Shown here piece by piece: positions 47,613-59,182 of a DNA stretch of 64,000 bases. How positions within the stretch are numbered: position 1 is the stretch's first letter; each line of letters begins with the position of its first letter. Source of the DNA: Dryomyza anilis. Its lineage: Eukaryota; Arthropoda; Insecta; Diptera; Dryomyzidae. Position numbers and translations under genes: made by a program. The notes under the pieces are model-generated. The model saw only the letters and a list, made by a program, of their open reading frames with translations. It had not been told where the DNA came from and did not search any database. The DNA is taken from contig OX638134.1 of the NCBI GenBank assembly GCA_951804985.1, positions 8,143,017-8,207,016 of the forward strand, read 5' to 3'.

Positions 47613-48790
47613 AAAAAGATGTTAAAAATATCGTTATTCATTTTAATTAGAGTTTCTACCATTTTTCATATTAATTAAATTTTTTGAATGCATATTTTTT
47701 TTGATTGTTGCCATTTGGTGCTTTTTGCACATTTTTTCGCAAACCACAAAAACTGTCGCGCTCGTCATGTAAACCGCAGACGCTTGTCGCCATTATTTTG
47801 CTTATTTGACAAATGATTGAAATGTGTGACTGTGAGCGGCGGCATGCGTTTAAAATTCATTTTTGCATTTTTTTCAAATTTTTTTATTCATGCGAATTTT
47901 GCATTTATATGCACCACAAGTAAAAACCATAGTAGACTTTCAGGCGCCAAGCATAATTTGCATATTACGTGCAGCTGCAAAAAACGGAGCATAGCACAAA
48001 AAAGAATAAACAAAAATGAACAAAAATAATTAAAATAAATAAAAATATGATAAGAAAATAAAAAGAAATTTATGAAACTAAAATAATAGTAATAATATTT
48101 TTAAATAACTATTTTATGAAAAACATTTTTTAGTTGAATATATTTTGATGCGTTTTCAATTTCTTTTTTGATTTAGTTAAAAATTGGTATAAAGTACTCA
48201 AATACATTTTAATTATTTATTTATTTTCCAAAATTTTATTATTAAATCATATAATTTATTTGTAGTTTCAAATTTTTAAAAAATTTATATTTTTTACTAA
48301 CATGAATTTTTCCACATTAAAATCATCGTCTATTTTTGTAGCATACATTGCGGCTTTGCAGCCAAAACTCAACGCCATTTAACTAAATCCTGGCGTGCTT
48401 AATTAAAGCGCGCAAACTTTAAACGCATTTGTCGGCATTTACTTTGGGCTGCAATGATTGCACAGAAAGTTGTGTGAACGTGAAAAAACCGCGTGAATGC
48501 AGATTTTAGCAAAAACTTTGACACGCACACAGATAAACATTTCAGCTGGCAGTAAGTAAACTTGTGAAAAACTTTCCGACGTCTGGTAACGGCAACGTTT
48601 TTGCTAAAACTTGACATTGATGCAAAGTTTTTGTCAATCTTTGTCGTGTGTCAACGGCAACGTTTGTCATTTGCAGCAAAAAAAAAAGAGTTAACAGCAT
48701 TCTGTGCAGTTGCAGACAAACATCCGTACAACTATTTAATGTCAAAAATTATGCTGTGCTATCATTAAACGGTTGAGATTAACACAGTGC
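47613..48790. other. Unique sequence, no gene seen
   Basis: Single-copy. AACGGCAACGTTT appears twice (about 48589 and 48652). The 48350-48730 part is GC-richer but has only short open frames. Confidence 0.5.
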
Positions 48791-49680
48791 TAGTTATGAT
48801 GCATGACGTATGGAGTAACTTTCGGTGTGCACTTTCGAGATTTTATTTTCATCAGAAAGCGCATAATAAAAATAAATATTTTTGCAGGAATCTGTAAAAT
48901 GTGTTGCACAAATAAAAATATCGAAAATAGGTTTCAAGGTGCATTTATGTATTGCAAAAAATTGATTTGTATACTATACAAATTTTAATTTCACTTTATC
49001 CACAGACCATAAAATATGCTATAAAATGTGCTATAAAATGTGCAATAAAATGTGCCATAAAATAGACTATAAAATGTATTACAAATAAGCAATAAACTAT
49101 TTTGTAAATTCTATAAATTCAATATGGACTTGTACTACTTGCCGTATGTGTAACATTGGTTGGGGCGAACATTCGTGATTTTCCTAATTTTAAACAAAGA
49201 GCGTAAATTACAAAAAATATTTTCCAAATAATCTCAAAACTGTACTTTTTAAACTGATATAACAAATTGTGGATTATAATTTAAGTAAGCAACGTAAAAA
49301 ATCGGTTTGCATAGCAGCCAAATTTCATAACCAATACTTTTATTAGGATCTTCTGCGGCAGACTATAAAATATACTATAAATGTGCTATAAAATATGCCA
49401 TTAAATGTGCTATAATCTATGCTAAAAAATATTGTCTAAAATGTTTTACAAAGTAAGCTTAAAAATAAAATAAATAAAAATTTGTGCAACGTGACGTATG
49501 AACAACATTTGGTGCGTACTTTGGTGATTTTTTCAAATATTCTACCTAAACCGCATAACACAAGACATATTTTCCAAAGAACCTCTAAATTGTACCTCTA
49601 ATGTATTTAAGCAGCGTAAAAAATCGATTTGCATACCAGACAAATTTCATTTCCAATACTTTTTGTGAGCACTTCGTTCG
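48791..49680 (+). repeat. Three diverged copies of a ~340-bp tandem repeat
   Basis: Aligned landmarks recur three times. GACGTATG-like sites are at 48805, 49141 and 49493. ATTGATTTGTAT or ATCGGTTTGCATA-like sites are at 48961, 49301 and 49623. AAATTTCA plus CAATACTTTT is shared by copies two and three. Copies one and two are each followed by a short tract of 12-bp ATAAAATGTGCT repeats (49008-49085 and 49366-49440). Divergence is substantial, so the duplication is old. Confidence 0.85.
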
Positions 49681-50341
49681 ACAGACACACACACACAGAG
49701 TCAGTCAAGCATGTCGAAAGTCATGTCAAACGCAACCAAGCAACAGACCGCTAGCAAATACCTCGTCTTCGACATTGAACACTCGCGCGAAAATTCGCCG
49801 AGTAGTTAAAGCACAAACGGAAACGTTAAAAAGGATGAAGGCGGCGGAAGAGCTGGCGGAAAACGGAAAAACGTCAAGCAGCTACATACTTCCGTTCGGA
49901 AAAAATAAAACCCCAAAAAAGAGTAAAGCACAAAAAGGGTAACGAAGAACCATAAAAATCACACGCAAACATTTGCACGACGACGCCGTCAACGATGTGG
50001 ACTAATATAAAATGGATAAAAATGCTAAAAGAACTAAAAGAAAATTCTAAAAGAACAAAGAAAAATGAACACAAAAAAGAGTTATATGAAATTTGAAAAT
50101 TAAAACGGTTATCGTTATTTGATGCTAGCTACTCGCAGCCATTTTAGCTCTGTTCTTGCCGCTGCAGGAGCAAACAAAGGGGCGCCAAATCGAGCAAATG
50201 CGTTAAACAAGCAAAAATGCTAAACACATAACGAAGGATGTCGTATAAAAGATGTTGCCGTTGGTTGTAAAGCAAATGAACCGCAAAATGTGATCAGAAA
50301 TGCGTCGGAGATTTAAGAGCAAAATTTTACAATGCTATTTA
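49681..50341. other. Unique GC-richer island with coding-like short frames
   Basis: This stretch is clearly GC-richer than its surroundings at 49710-49990. One frame runs from an ATG at 49711 to a TAA at 49807 (32 codons). A second frame (part of 49601-49942) continues as a Lys/Glu-rich stretch ending at 49942. The two overlap around 49800 in different frames. I recognise no family. Confidence 0.5.
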
Positions 50342-51506
50342 AAAACTGTAGGTGCTATAAAGTATGTTATAAAATATGCGACATAATATGCTTTACAAAT
50401 TTATAAAATCTATAAAATCTATAAAATCTGTAAAATCTATAAAATCTATAAAATCTACAAAATCTATAAAATCTATAAAATCTATAAAATCTACAAAATC
50501 TATAAAATCTATAAAATCTATAAAATCTATAAAATCTATAAAATCTATAAAATCTATAAAATCTATAAAATCTATAAAATCTATAAAATCTATAAAATCT
50601 ATAAAATCTATAAAATCTATAAAATCTATAAAATCTATAAAATCTATAAAATCTATAAAATCTATAAAATCTATAAAATCTATAAAATCTATAAAATCTA
50701 TAAAATCTATAAAATCTATAAAATCTATAAAATCTATAAAATCTATAAAATCTATAAAATCTATAAAATCTATAAAATCTATAAAATCTATAAAATCTAT
50801 AAAATCTATAAAATCTATAAAATCTATAAAATCTATAAAATCTATAAAATCTATAAAATCTATAAAATCTATAAAATCTATAAAATCTATAAAATCTATA
50901 AAATCTATAAAATCTATAAAATCTATAAAATCTATAAAATCTATAAAATCTATAAAATCTATAAAATCTATAAAATCTATAAAATCTATAAAATCTATAA
51001 AATCTATAAAATCTATAAAATCTATAAAATCTATAAAATCTATAAAATCTATAAAATCTATAAAATCTATAAAATCTATAAAATCTATAAAATCTATAAA
51101 ATCTATAAAATCTATAAAATCTATAAAATCTATAAAATCTATAAAATCTATAAAATCTATAAAATCTATAAAATCTATAAAATCTATAAAATCTATAAAA
51201 TCTATAAAATCTATAAAATCTATAAAATCTATAAAATCTATAAAATCTATAAAATCTATAAAATCTATAAAATCTATAAAATCTATAAAATCTATAAAAT
51301 CTATAAAATCTATAAAATCTATAAAATCTATAAAATCTATAAAATCTATAAAATCTATAAAATCTATAAAATCTATAAAATCTATAAAATCTATAAAATC
51401 TATAAAATCTATAAAATCTATAAAATCTATAAAATCTATAAAATCTATAAAATCTATAAAATCTATAAAATCTATAAAATCTATAAAATCTATAAAATCT
51501 ATAAAA
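50342..51506 (+). repeat. 9-bp satellite ATAAAATCT
   Basis: About 123 copies of ATAAAATCT from 50402. They are almost perfect except for a few CTGTAAAAT and CTACAAAAT variants in the first 100 bases. The lead-in at 50342-50401 holds irregular 12-13 bp units of the ATAAAATATGC type, like those in the 340-bp repeat upstream. The unit is the exact reverse complement (phase-shifted) of the TAGATTTTA array at 54.06-57.25 kb. The 389-codon Ile-Lys-Ser frame is not a gene. Confidence 0.98.
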
Positions 51507-52384
51507 ACTGTAATTAAAAATAAAAGTTTCTTAAATTCTTTGTAATATTTTAATGCGTATTTTCAGCTTCGTCCCTGTTATCCTTTTGTCAACACACTTA
51601 CAATTCGGTTCTTTTAACACAATCGGGTAAGTAAATCGTCTGGGTCTGTGAATTTTTCAGCTGTCAATCGTGGCCACATGTGCACATAAACAAAACCAAA
51701 ATATTTAACATATTTTTTGTTTCATTTTCCTTTTAGTCCTTTCATTGTCCTGCCAATGTTGACAGTGCGCCATATAAAATTCAGTTGAAATATTATAAAG
51801 GCGGCCGGCGTGTGCACGACACAAAAAAGGATTCTCGTTAAACGTTGCCATATCAAGTGAAAATGCAAACGAGTGGCCAGAGTAAAGAAGAAATACAAAA
51901 AGAAAAGGACAAAATATTTCAGTTTAATATTCGCCAAAGAACTCATGGTAGTGTTACTCGAAATACGCAAATTTTAAATGTGTGCCAGCCAAAAATTTAT
52001 TGTAATTTGAGTCTATTTCGAAGGCAGGCAGCTAGTAATAGTTAAAATCCCCAACTAAACATATGCCGGAAGGCAATACTCTCTAAACTGACATAAAAAA
52101 GGATCAAGTGTTGTGCGTATTTTTGGTAATTTCATTTGATAGCCTTTAAATTGCTGGGACTGCAGCGAGCGCAACATAGTTGTCAGCCAGTTAATAAGTT
52201 GGGCGAAAGGATATTTGGCACAGAACTTACACGAGAAAGGCGTATAGCATATAAATTTAGGTGGGAAATTTAAATATGTTATATATAAATAAATGCCATT
52301 TATATTTGAATGTTTTATTTGAGTTTTTTTCTATATTAAAATTGTACATATTATAAAAAAAAAATTAAAAATATTTACAAATTT
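51507..52384. other. Unique sequence, no gene supported
   Basis: Single-copy DNA. The short frames on both strands at 51722-52045 have no recognisable domain. Confidence 0.5.
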
Positions 52385-52876
52385 CACAAAAAACTGTATT
52401 TTTCACTCCATATTCAATTTTGACTAAACATTCAAAATTTCACTGAAGATCCAATTTTTCACACCAAAATCCATTTTTCACTCAAAATTTAATAATATTA
52501 ATAATAGTTTGGCGCTACAGTCCTGTATAGAACTTCGGCCGAGCTCTCTCACCATTTTTGAGCTGTGCGTGTTATATTTGTACTCAAAGTGGTGGGACCT
52601 ACAGTTTATTGCCGAATCCGAACGGCGGGTGAGAGCTTTTCATAGGCAATGTTTTTACTCTCGGAGGTTTGCCATTTACTGCCGAGAGGTAGCGCGGTAT
52701 AGAAAAATGTTTCTATGAAAAGATGTTGTTAGCCCCAGTCCAGGCTTGAACCGGGGACCGGGAATTTCACTAAAATAAAAATTTCACTAAAATCACATTT
52801 TTTCAAATTATTACTTAAAATTTACTTTTTCACACGAAATTCAATTTTTAATTAAAAAAAAATCAATTTTTTAGTT
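52385..52876 (-). repeat. 19-bp satellite remnant S9, reverse, split by an insertion
   Basis: Decayed CACTAAAAATTCAATTT-like units at about 52385-52484 and again at 52768-52876, with the SINE-like element between them. This looks like one small degenerate array interrupted by the insertion. Confidence 0.75.
52485..52767 (-). mobile_element. SINE-like dispersed element, minus strand, 5'-truncated
   Basis: A GC-rich island of about 265 bp inside AT-rich satellite. On the + strand it reads GTTTGGCGCTACAGTCCTGT, then GCCGAATCCGAACGGC, then CTCGGAGGTTTGCCATTTAC, then TGCCGAGAGGTAGCGC, then GGCTTGAACCGGGGACC. The middle core matches, from memory, a repeat very common in tephritid and other fly genomes. 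On the minus strand GGTTCAAGCC resembles the tRNA-type B box of RNA polymerase III promoters (consensus GGTTCGANTCC). An A box would lie further 5', where satellite begins, so the head seems lost. The 3' end is GCCAAAC plus a TATTATTA tail. The 69-codon open frame at 52509-52718 is not credible. Confidence 0.78.
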
Positions 52877-53334
52877 ATTTTTCTTAACCTTATTTTGTTA
52901 TTTAATATTTTTTCGATAAATTAAATGTAACAATTTTACAAATTTCCTATTAAAAAACAAAAAAAAAGTTTAATTTGTTTTTTTTTTTTCATATTGTTAA
53001 ATTTAAATGTAATATTATGAAATTTTGCCACATGTCGTTGTGTTTGACTTTATGTCATTATGTTAATAAAATCGACACATATTGTTGGTATTTGTTTTAT
53101 TGTTGCTGCTGATGTTGTTATTGTTGTTGTTGTTGCTCATGTTGTTATTAATATTGGTGTTGTTGTTGCCACGCATCGTGTCAACGCATTGAACGCAACA
53201 GCTGTTGTGTTACATGCCACACAAACACGGACACAATGCGGCATCTACCTACCACACACATACATGACATAATGCTGTCATTAATGTTATTACTACGGTT
53301 CAATATGGCGTCGCCGCTGGAAGTCATATATTAA
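52877..53334. other. Unique sequence with GTT/GTTGCT microsatellite
   Basis: An impure TGTTGTTGTTGTTGC tract at 53095-53170 makes a Val-rich 70-codon frame. Otherwise single-copy. Confidence 0.6.
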
Positions 53335-53670
53335 AAACTTTTAATTTTTAATTTAACTTTAAGTGAAGAACTTAATTTGAATTAAAATTTTGAAAAAAAT
53401 TTAATTTTTAGTTAATAATTGAATTTTTAGTTAATAATTGAATTTTAATTAAAAATTAAGTTTTTAATCAAAAATTAAATGTTAAGTTTAAAATTAAATT
53501 TTTAGTAAAAATTAAATTTTTAGTGAAAAAATGAATTTTTAGTGACAAATACAATTTTTAGTTAAACACGCCTTTTTAGTAAACAATTGAATTAATAGTG
53601 ACAAAGTAAATATAGAATAAAAATTTAATATTTAGTTAAATTTAAAATATTGGTGAACATTTAATACTTT
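53335..53670 (+). repeat. 19-bp satellite remnant S10, forward, decayed
   Basis: Degenerate AATTTTTAGTTAATAATTGA-type units, recognisable as the forward 19-mer family by spacing and by TTTTTAGTGA at 53518-53545. It is heavily diverged. Confidence 0.75.
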
Positions 53671-54060
53671 TCTTAAACATATTCCCTTGTCTCCCTTGTC
53701 AGCACCACTCAAGCCGAAGCACACTTTCTCTCGGTACAACGTTCGTCGACCCGCAAATCTTTTTAAAAAGTGTCAGGCTCCCTCTCTCTGTCTCTGTCTG
53801 TCTGGCGCAGTTGTCGTGCATTATTAATTAGCAAATGGCGGCATTGTCGTTTGGCGCGCAGCCATTTTGTTAATATTTTATGCATGAAGAGCGTAGACAT
53901 TTTAGCGAGAAATTCGAAAACAAATGAAAAAGACATTGAGCTCAATGCTGGGGTGTGAATTTTTTACAACTATTTCTTTTTTCTTTTCTTAAAATAAACT
54001 TTTTTTTTTTCAATATTTTTAGACATATTCAGTTTTTCAGTTTTTGTTTTATTTATTTTT
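53671..54060. other. Unique spacer with CTCTCTGTCTCTG tract
   Basis: A short pyrimidine tract lies at 53778-53808. An open frame running out of 53955 into the satellite (822 codons) is a repeat translation, not a gene. Confidence 0.6.
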
Positions 54061-57000
54061 TTAGATTTTATAGATTTTATAGATTTAATAGATTTTCTAG
54101 ACTTTCTAGATTTTCTAGATTTTCTAGATTTTCTAGATTTTCTAGATTTTCTAGATTTTCTAGATTTTCTAGATTTTATAGATTTTCTAGATTTTATAGA
54201 TTTTATAGATTTTCTAGATTTTATAGATTTTATAGATTTTATAGATTTTATAGATTTTATAGATTTTATAGATTTTATAGATTTTATAGATTTTATAGAT
54301 TTTATAGATTTAATAGATTTTATAGATTTTATAGATTTTATAGATTTTATAGATTTTATAGATTTTATAGATTTTATAGATTTTATAGATTTTATAGATT
54401 TTATAGATTTTATAGATTTTATAGATTTTATAGATTTTATAGATTTTATAGATTTTATAGATTTTATAGATTTTATAGATTTTATAGATTTTATAGATTT
54501 TATAGATTTTATAGATTTTATAGATTTTATAGATTTTATAGATTTTATAGATTTTATAGATTTTATAGATTTTATAGATTTTATAGATTTTATAGATTTT
54601 ATAGATTTTATAGATTTTATAGATTTTATAGATTTTATAGATTTTATAGATTTTATAGATTTTATAGATTTTATAGATTTTATAGATTTTATAGATTTTA
54701 TAGATTTTATAGATTTTATAGATTTTATAGATTTTATAGATTTTATAGATTTTATAGATTTTATAGATTTTATAGATTTTATAGATTTTATAGATTTTAT
54801 AGATTTTATAGATTTTATAGATTTTATAGATTTTATAGATTTTATAGATTTTATAGATTTTATAGATTTTATAGATTTTATAGATTTTATAGATTTTATA
54901 GATTTTATAGATTTTATAGATTTTATAGATTTTATAGATTTTATAGATTTTATAGATTTTATAGATTTATAGATTTTATAGATTTTATAGATTTTATAGA
55001 TTTTATAGATTTTATAGATTTTATAGATTTTATAGATTTTATAGATTTTATAGATTTTATAGATTTTATAGATTTTATAGATTTTATAGATTTTATAGAT
55101 TTTATAGATTTTATAGATTTTATAGATTTTATAGATTTTATAGATTTTATAGATTTTATAGATTTTATAGATTTTATAGATTTTATAGATTTTATAGATT
55201 TTATAGATTTTATAGATTTTATAGATTTTATAGATTTTATAGATTTTATAGATTTTATAGATTTTATAGATTTTATAGATTTTATAGATTTTATAGATTT
55301 TATAGATTTTATAGATTTTATAGATTTTATAGATTTTATAGATTTTATAGATTTTATAGATTTTATAGATTTTATAGATTTTATAGATTTTATAGATTTT
55401 ATAGATTTTATAGATTTTATAGATTTTATAGATTTTATAGATTTTATAGATTTTATAGATTTTATAGATTTTATAGATTTTATAGATTTTATAGATTTTA
55501 TAGATTTTATAGATTTTATAGATTTTATAGATTTTATAGATTTTATAGATTTTATAGATTTTATAGATTTTATAGATTTTATAGATTTTATAGATTTTAT
55601 AGATTTTATAGATTTTATAGATTTTATAGATTTTATAGATTTTATAGATTTTATAGATTTTATAGATTTTATAGATTTTATAGATTTTATAGATTTTATA
55701 GATTTTATAGATTTTATAGATTTTATAGATTTTATAGATTTTATAGATTTTATAGATTTTATAGATTTTATAGATTTTATAGATTTTATAGATTTTATAG
55801 ATTTTATAGATTTTATAGATTTTATAGATTTTATAGATTTTATAGATTTTATAGATTTTATAGATTTTATAGATTTTATAGATTTTATAGATTTTATAGA
55901 TTTTATAGATTTTATAGATTTTATAGATTTTATAGATTTTATAGATTTTATAGATTTTATAGATTTTATAGATTTTATAGATTTTATAGATTTTATAGAT
56001 TTTATAGATTTTATAGATTTTATAGATTTTATAGATTTTATAGATTTTATAGATTTTATAGATTTTATAGATTTTATAGATTTTATAGATTTTATAGATT
56101 TTATAGATTTTATAGATTTTATAGATTTTATAGATTTTATAGATTTTATAGATTTTATAGATTTTATAGATTTTATAGATTTTATAGATTTTATAGATTT
56201 TATAGATTTTATAGATTTTATAGATTTTATAGATTTTATAGATTTTATAGATATTATAGATTTTATAGATTTTATAGATTTTATAGATTTTATAGATTTA
56301 ATAGATTTAATAGATTTAATAGATTTAATAGATTTAATAAATTTAATAGATTTAATAGATTTAATAGATTTAATAGATTTTCTAGATTTTCTAGTTTTTC
56401 TAGATTTTCTACATTTTTTTTAGATTTTATAGATTTTATAGATTTTATAGATTTTATAGATTTTATAGATTTTATAGATTTTATAGATTTTATAGATTTT
56501 ATAGATTTTATAGATTTTATAGATTTTATAGATTTTATAGATTTTATAGATTTTATAGATTTTATAGATTTTATAGATTTTATAGATTTTATAGATTTTA
56601 TAGATTTTATAGATTTTATAGATTTTATAGATTTTATAGATTTTATAGATTTTATAGATTTTATAGATTTTATAGATTTTATAGATTTTATAGATTTTAT
56701 AGATTTTATAGATTTTATAGATTTTATAGATTTTATAGATTTTATAGATTTTATAGATTTTATAGATTTTATAGATTTTATAGATTTTATAGATTTTATA
56801 GATTTTATAGATTTTATAGATTTTATAGATTTTATAGATTTTATAGATTTTATAGATTTTATTTATTTTATAGATTTTATAGATTTTATAGATTTTATAG
56901 ATTTTATAGATTTTATAGATTTTATAGATTTTATAGATTTTATAGATTTTATAGATTTTATAGATTTTATAGATTTTATAGATTTTATAGATTTTATAGA

Positions 57001-57246
57001 TTTTATAGATTTTATAGATTTTATAGATTTTATAGATTTTATAGATTTTATTTATTTTATAGATTTTATAGATTTTATAGATTTTATAGATTTTATAGAT
57101 TTTATAGATTTTATAGATTTTATAGATTTTATAGATTTTATAGATTTTATAGATTTTATAGATTTTATAGATTTTATAGATTTTATAGATTTTATAGATT
57201 TTATAGATTTTATAGATTTTATAGATTTTATAGATTTTATAGATTA
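54061..57246 (-). repeat. 9-bp satellite TAGATTTTA (inverse of ATAAAATCT)
   Basis: About 350 copies, the longest array in the window. The interior is almost perfect over 2 kb. A block of TAGATTTTC units marks the left edge (54089-54200). TAGATTTAA and TAGATTTTC units appear at 56296-56412, ending in a short T-run break at 56413-56422, after which the array resumes. A single-base deletion near 54966 shifts the repeat phase. A variant unit (ATTTATTTTA) at 56861 and 57050 marks a 189-bp (21-unit) duplication. It is labelled minus because the + strand carries the complement of the 50.4-kb array. Confidence 0.98.
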
Positions 57247-58204
57247 TATTACATTAAGATTGATTTAAACCTTTTATTATAACTTTTTTGTTTTTTAAAA
57301 ATATCTTTAATAATAATCAACCAAAAAACTCATTTTATATTTATTAACTACACTATAACTACACTACACTATAATCCTCTTAATTTTAAATACATTAGAC
57401 TCACTCCCTGACTCTTCTGCCATTGTCTATATTCTACATTATAACTGTATTTAGCACATTTTCAACACATCTTTGTTCCTAACACAAAGTGTCAAAATTG
57501 TAAATAAATTAAGTTAAATATATAATCTTCGTGCGACCATTCGAAATTATGGCCCAAAATGGCCTGCTGACAAATGACAAATTATCTACAACATACACTC
57601 GAACTTTTGGCCACAAATCTCTGTATTTAGCCATTATCAGTTTTACTCATTTAACATCCACCCTATTACAAACTGTGCCACATCTCTACATTATCAACCT
57701 AGACCTTCGCTTTCAGTTCAACTCTTACCTTGCGAATGACCTCCCAAAATACCCTCTTCCTCATTTCTTTTTTACACTGTCTGCTTTCATGTCTCATTCT
57801 CTTGGCCATGAGTTGAGTTTGGCAAACTTTTGATTATTAATCAAAATAATTGGCCATCAGCAGCTTTAGCAGCCGCCACAATAATTAATCTTCTTATGGT
57901 GTAACTGTTGCCAGTATTCGGTACATTTTGCCTAAAAGGCTTTAATAAATTTTAAATACATCATACGCAAATTTAATTTACAACGATTTTCTATTCCGAC
58001 AGTTGACACACACATCGATTATGTTCATAAATGACTGAGTGCTTTGCATGCATACGAACTTAAATCTTATAAATCAGTTGGGAATTAATATTGTGTCGCT
58101 TATAATTTAAGTGGCTTTTGGTATCTTAAAATTTCATTCTTGGGTGATGCTGTATTTAAAATTAGTCTCTGTCTTATCACAAAAATTTTACGAATTTTTA
58201 AATT
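57247..58204. other. Unique sequence, no gene supported
   Basis: Single-copy. A 100-codon open frame at 57531-57833 has mixed composition but no recognisable domain or context; I do not call it. Confidence 0.5.
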
Positions 58205-58512
58205 GTAGAAAATGAATATCTAATACATTGTGTAGTAAAATCAAATCAAATGAATACAAATGTATTTAACAATACATGAAATTTTGTAAAACACCTTTTT
58301 CAAACGAATTTCTAATACGTTATGTAGTAATATCAAGTTAAATTAATACAAATATATTTATAAATAAATTAAAATTTTATAAAACATTTCTTTCAAACTA
58401 CATGTATGTGTTTGTTTCGAAAAAAATGTTTTACAATATTTATATTTATTTATAAAATTATTTGTATTAACTTCAATTGATATTACTACATAATGTATTA
58501 AAAATTCGTTTA
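58205..58512. repeat. 92-bp direct repeat plus inverted copy (fold-back)
   Basis: A unit of about 92 bp starts near 58209 and again near 58302 (TCTAATACRTTRTGTAGTAA in both). A third copy at about 58421-58511 is inverted. Its reverse complement aligns to 58302-58398 over about 90 bases with roughly a dozen differences (for example AAACGAATT, TAATATCAA and TAATACAAAT are shared). The two opposing copies are separated by only about 22 bases, so they could form a long hairpin. Confidence 0.88.
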
Positions 58513-59182
58513 CTACATTAATTTGTTCGGTTTAATAATACAATTAAGATCTGTAGCAAGTCAACAATATTATTCTCATCACTAATATGTCATCTCTGTG
58601 TTCGTTGATTTCAAATAATTAATCATACATCAGAAACGTCACAAAATCAATGTATCCGTCACCAAATCAACGTCTGTTCATCTATGCAAATGTGTTGTGC
58701 AAATAGTTTATTGATTGGCTAAGACACTACATACAACAACATAATATGATACCAAAAACAACAAGAACAATATTAAGAAAATAACAACTAGAATATCTAT
58801 GTAGACAAATACAACTAAATGAATAATAGCATTATTAAATTATCACAATTAGTATGAAGTGACAATGATATGAATGCATTAAGACATTCGGCAGAAGGAA
58901 AGTGTCTCTGCAATGAAGTAACTAAATGTCTATTATAGAATGTTATAATGGAAGATATTATGAAATTTAATGCATATCATTGTGGTTTAATATATGAACT
59001 ACATATGAAACCACAAATATTATGGTATGGAACACATAATATGAAATAAACTGTAAACGTCACTCATAAGTAAGAGGAGGTAATTATTTAGAAAATTACT
59101 TAATAAGTTAAATTTAAATTTATTTGGTTTACATTAGTTTTATGAGTGATCTTAAAAGTGCTTTAAAACTTCAATTTTTGTT
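58513..59182. other. Unique AT-rich sequence, no gene seen
   Basis: Single-copy with nothing recognisable. Confidence 0.5.

Noticed and set aside
50376..51545. 389-codon Ile-Lys-Ser repeat protein
   Set aside because: Translation of the ATAAAATCT satellite. There is no non-repeat domain, and all copies are nucleotide-identical, which points to DNA-level homogenisation and not protein selection.
52735..52767. A tRNA gene suggested by the GGTTCAAGCC element on the minus strand
   Set aside because: Only a B-box-like stretch is present. No A box, anticodon arm or acceptor stem can be formed because the upstream side is satellite DNA. It fits a tRNA-derived SINE.
53955..56423. 822-codon open frame with a Tyr-Arg-Phe and then Phe-Ile-Asp repeat
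   Set aside because: It is the 9-bp TAGATTTTA satellite read through. The change of tripeptide at about 54966 is a one-base deletion in the repeat, with no stop because no frame of the unit contains one.
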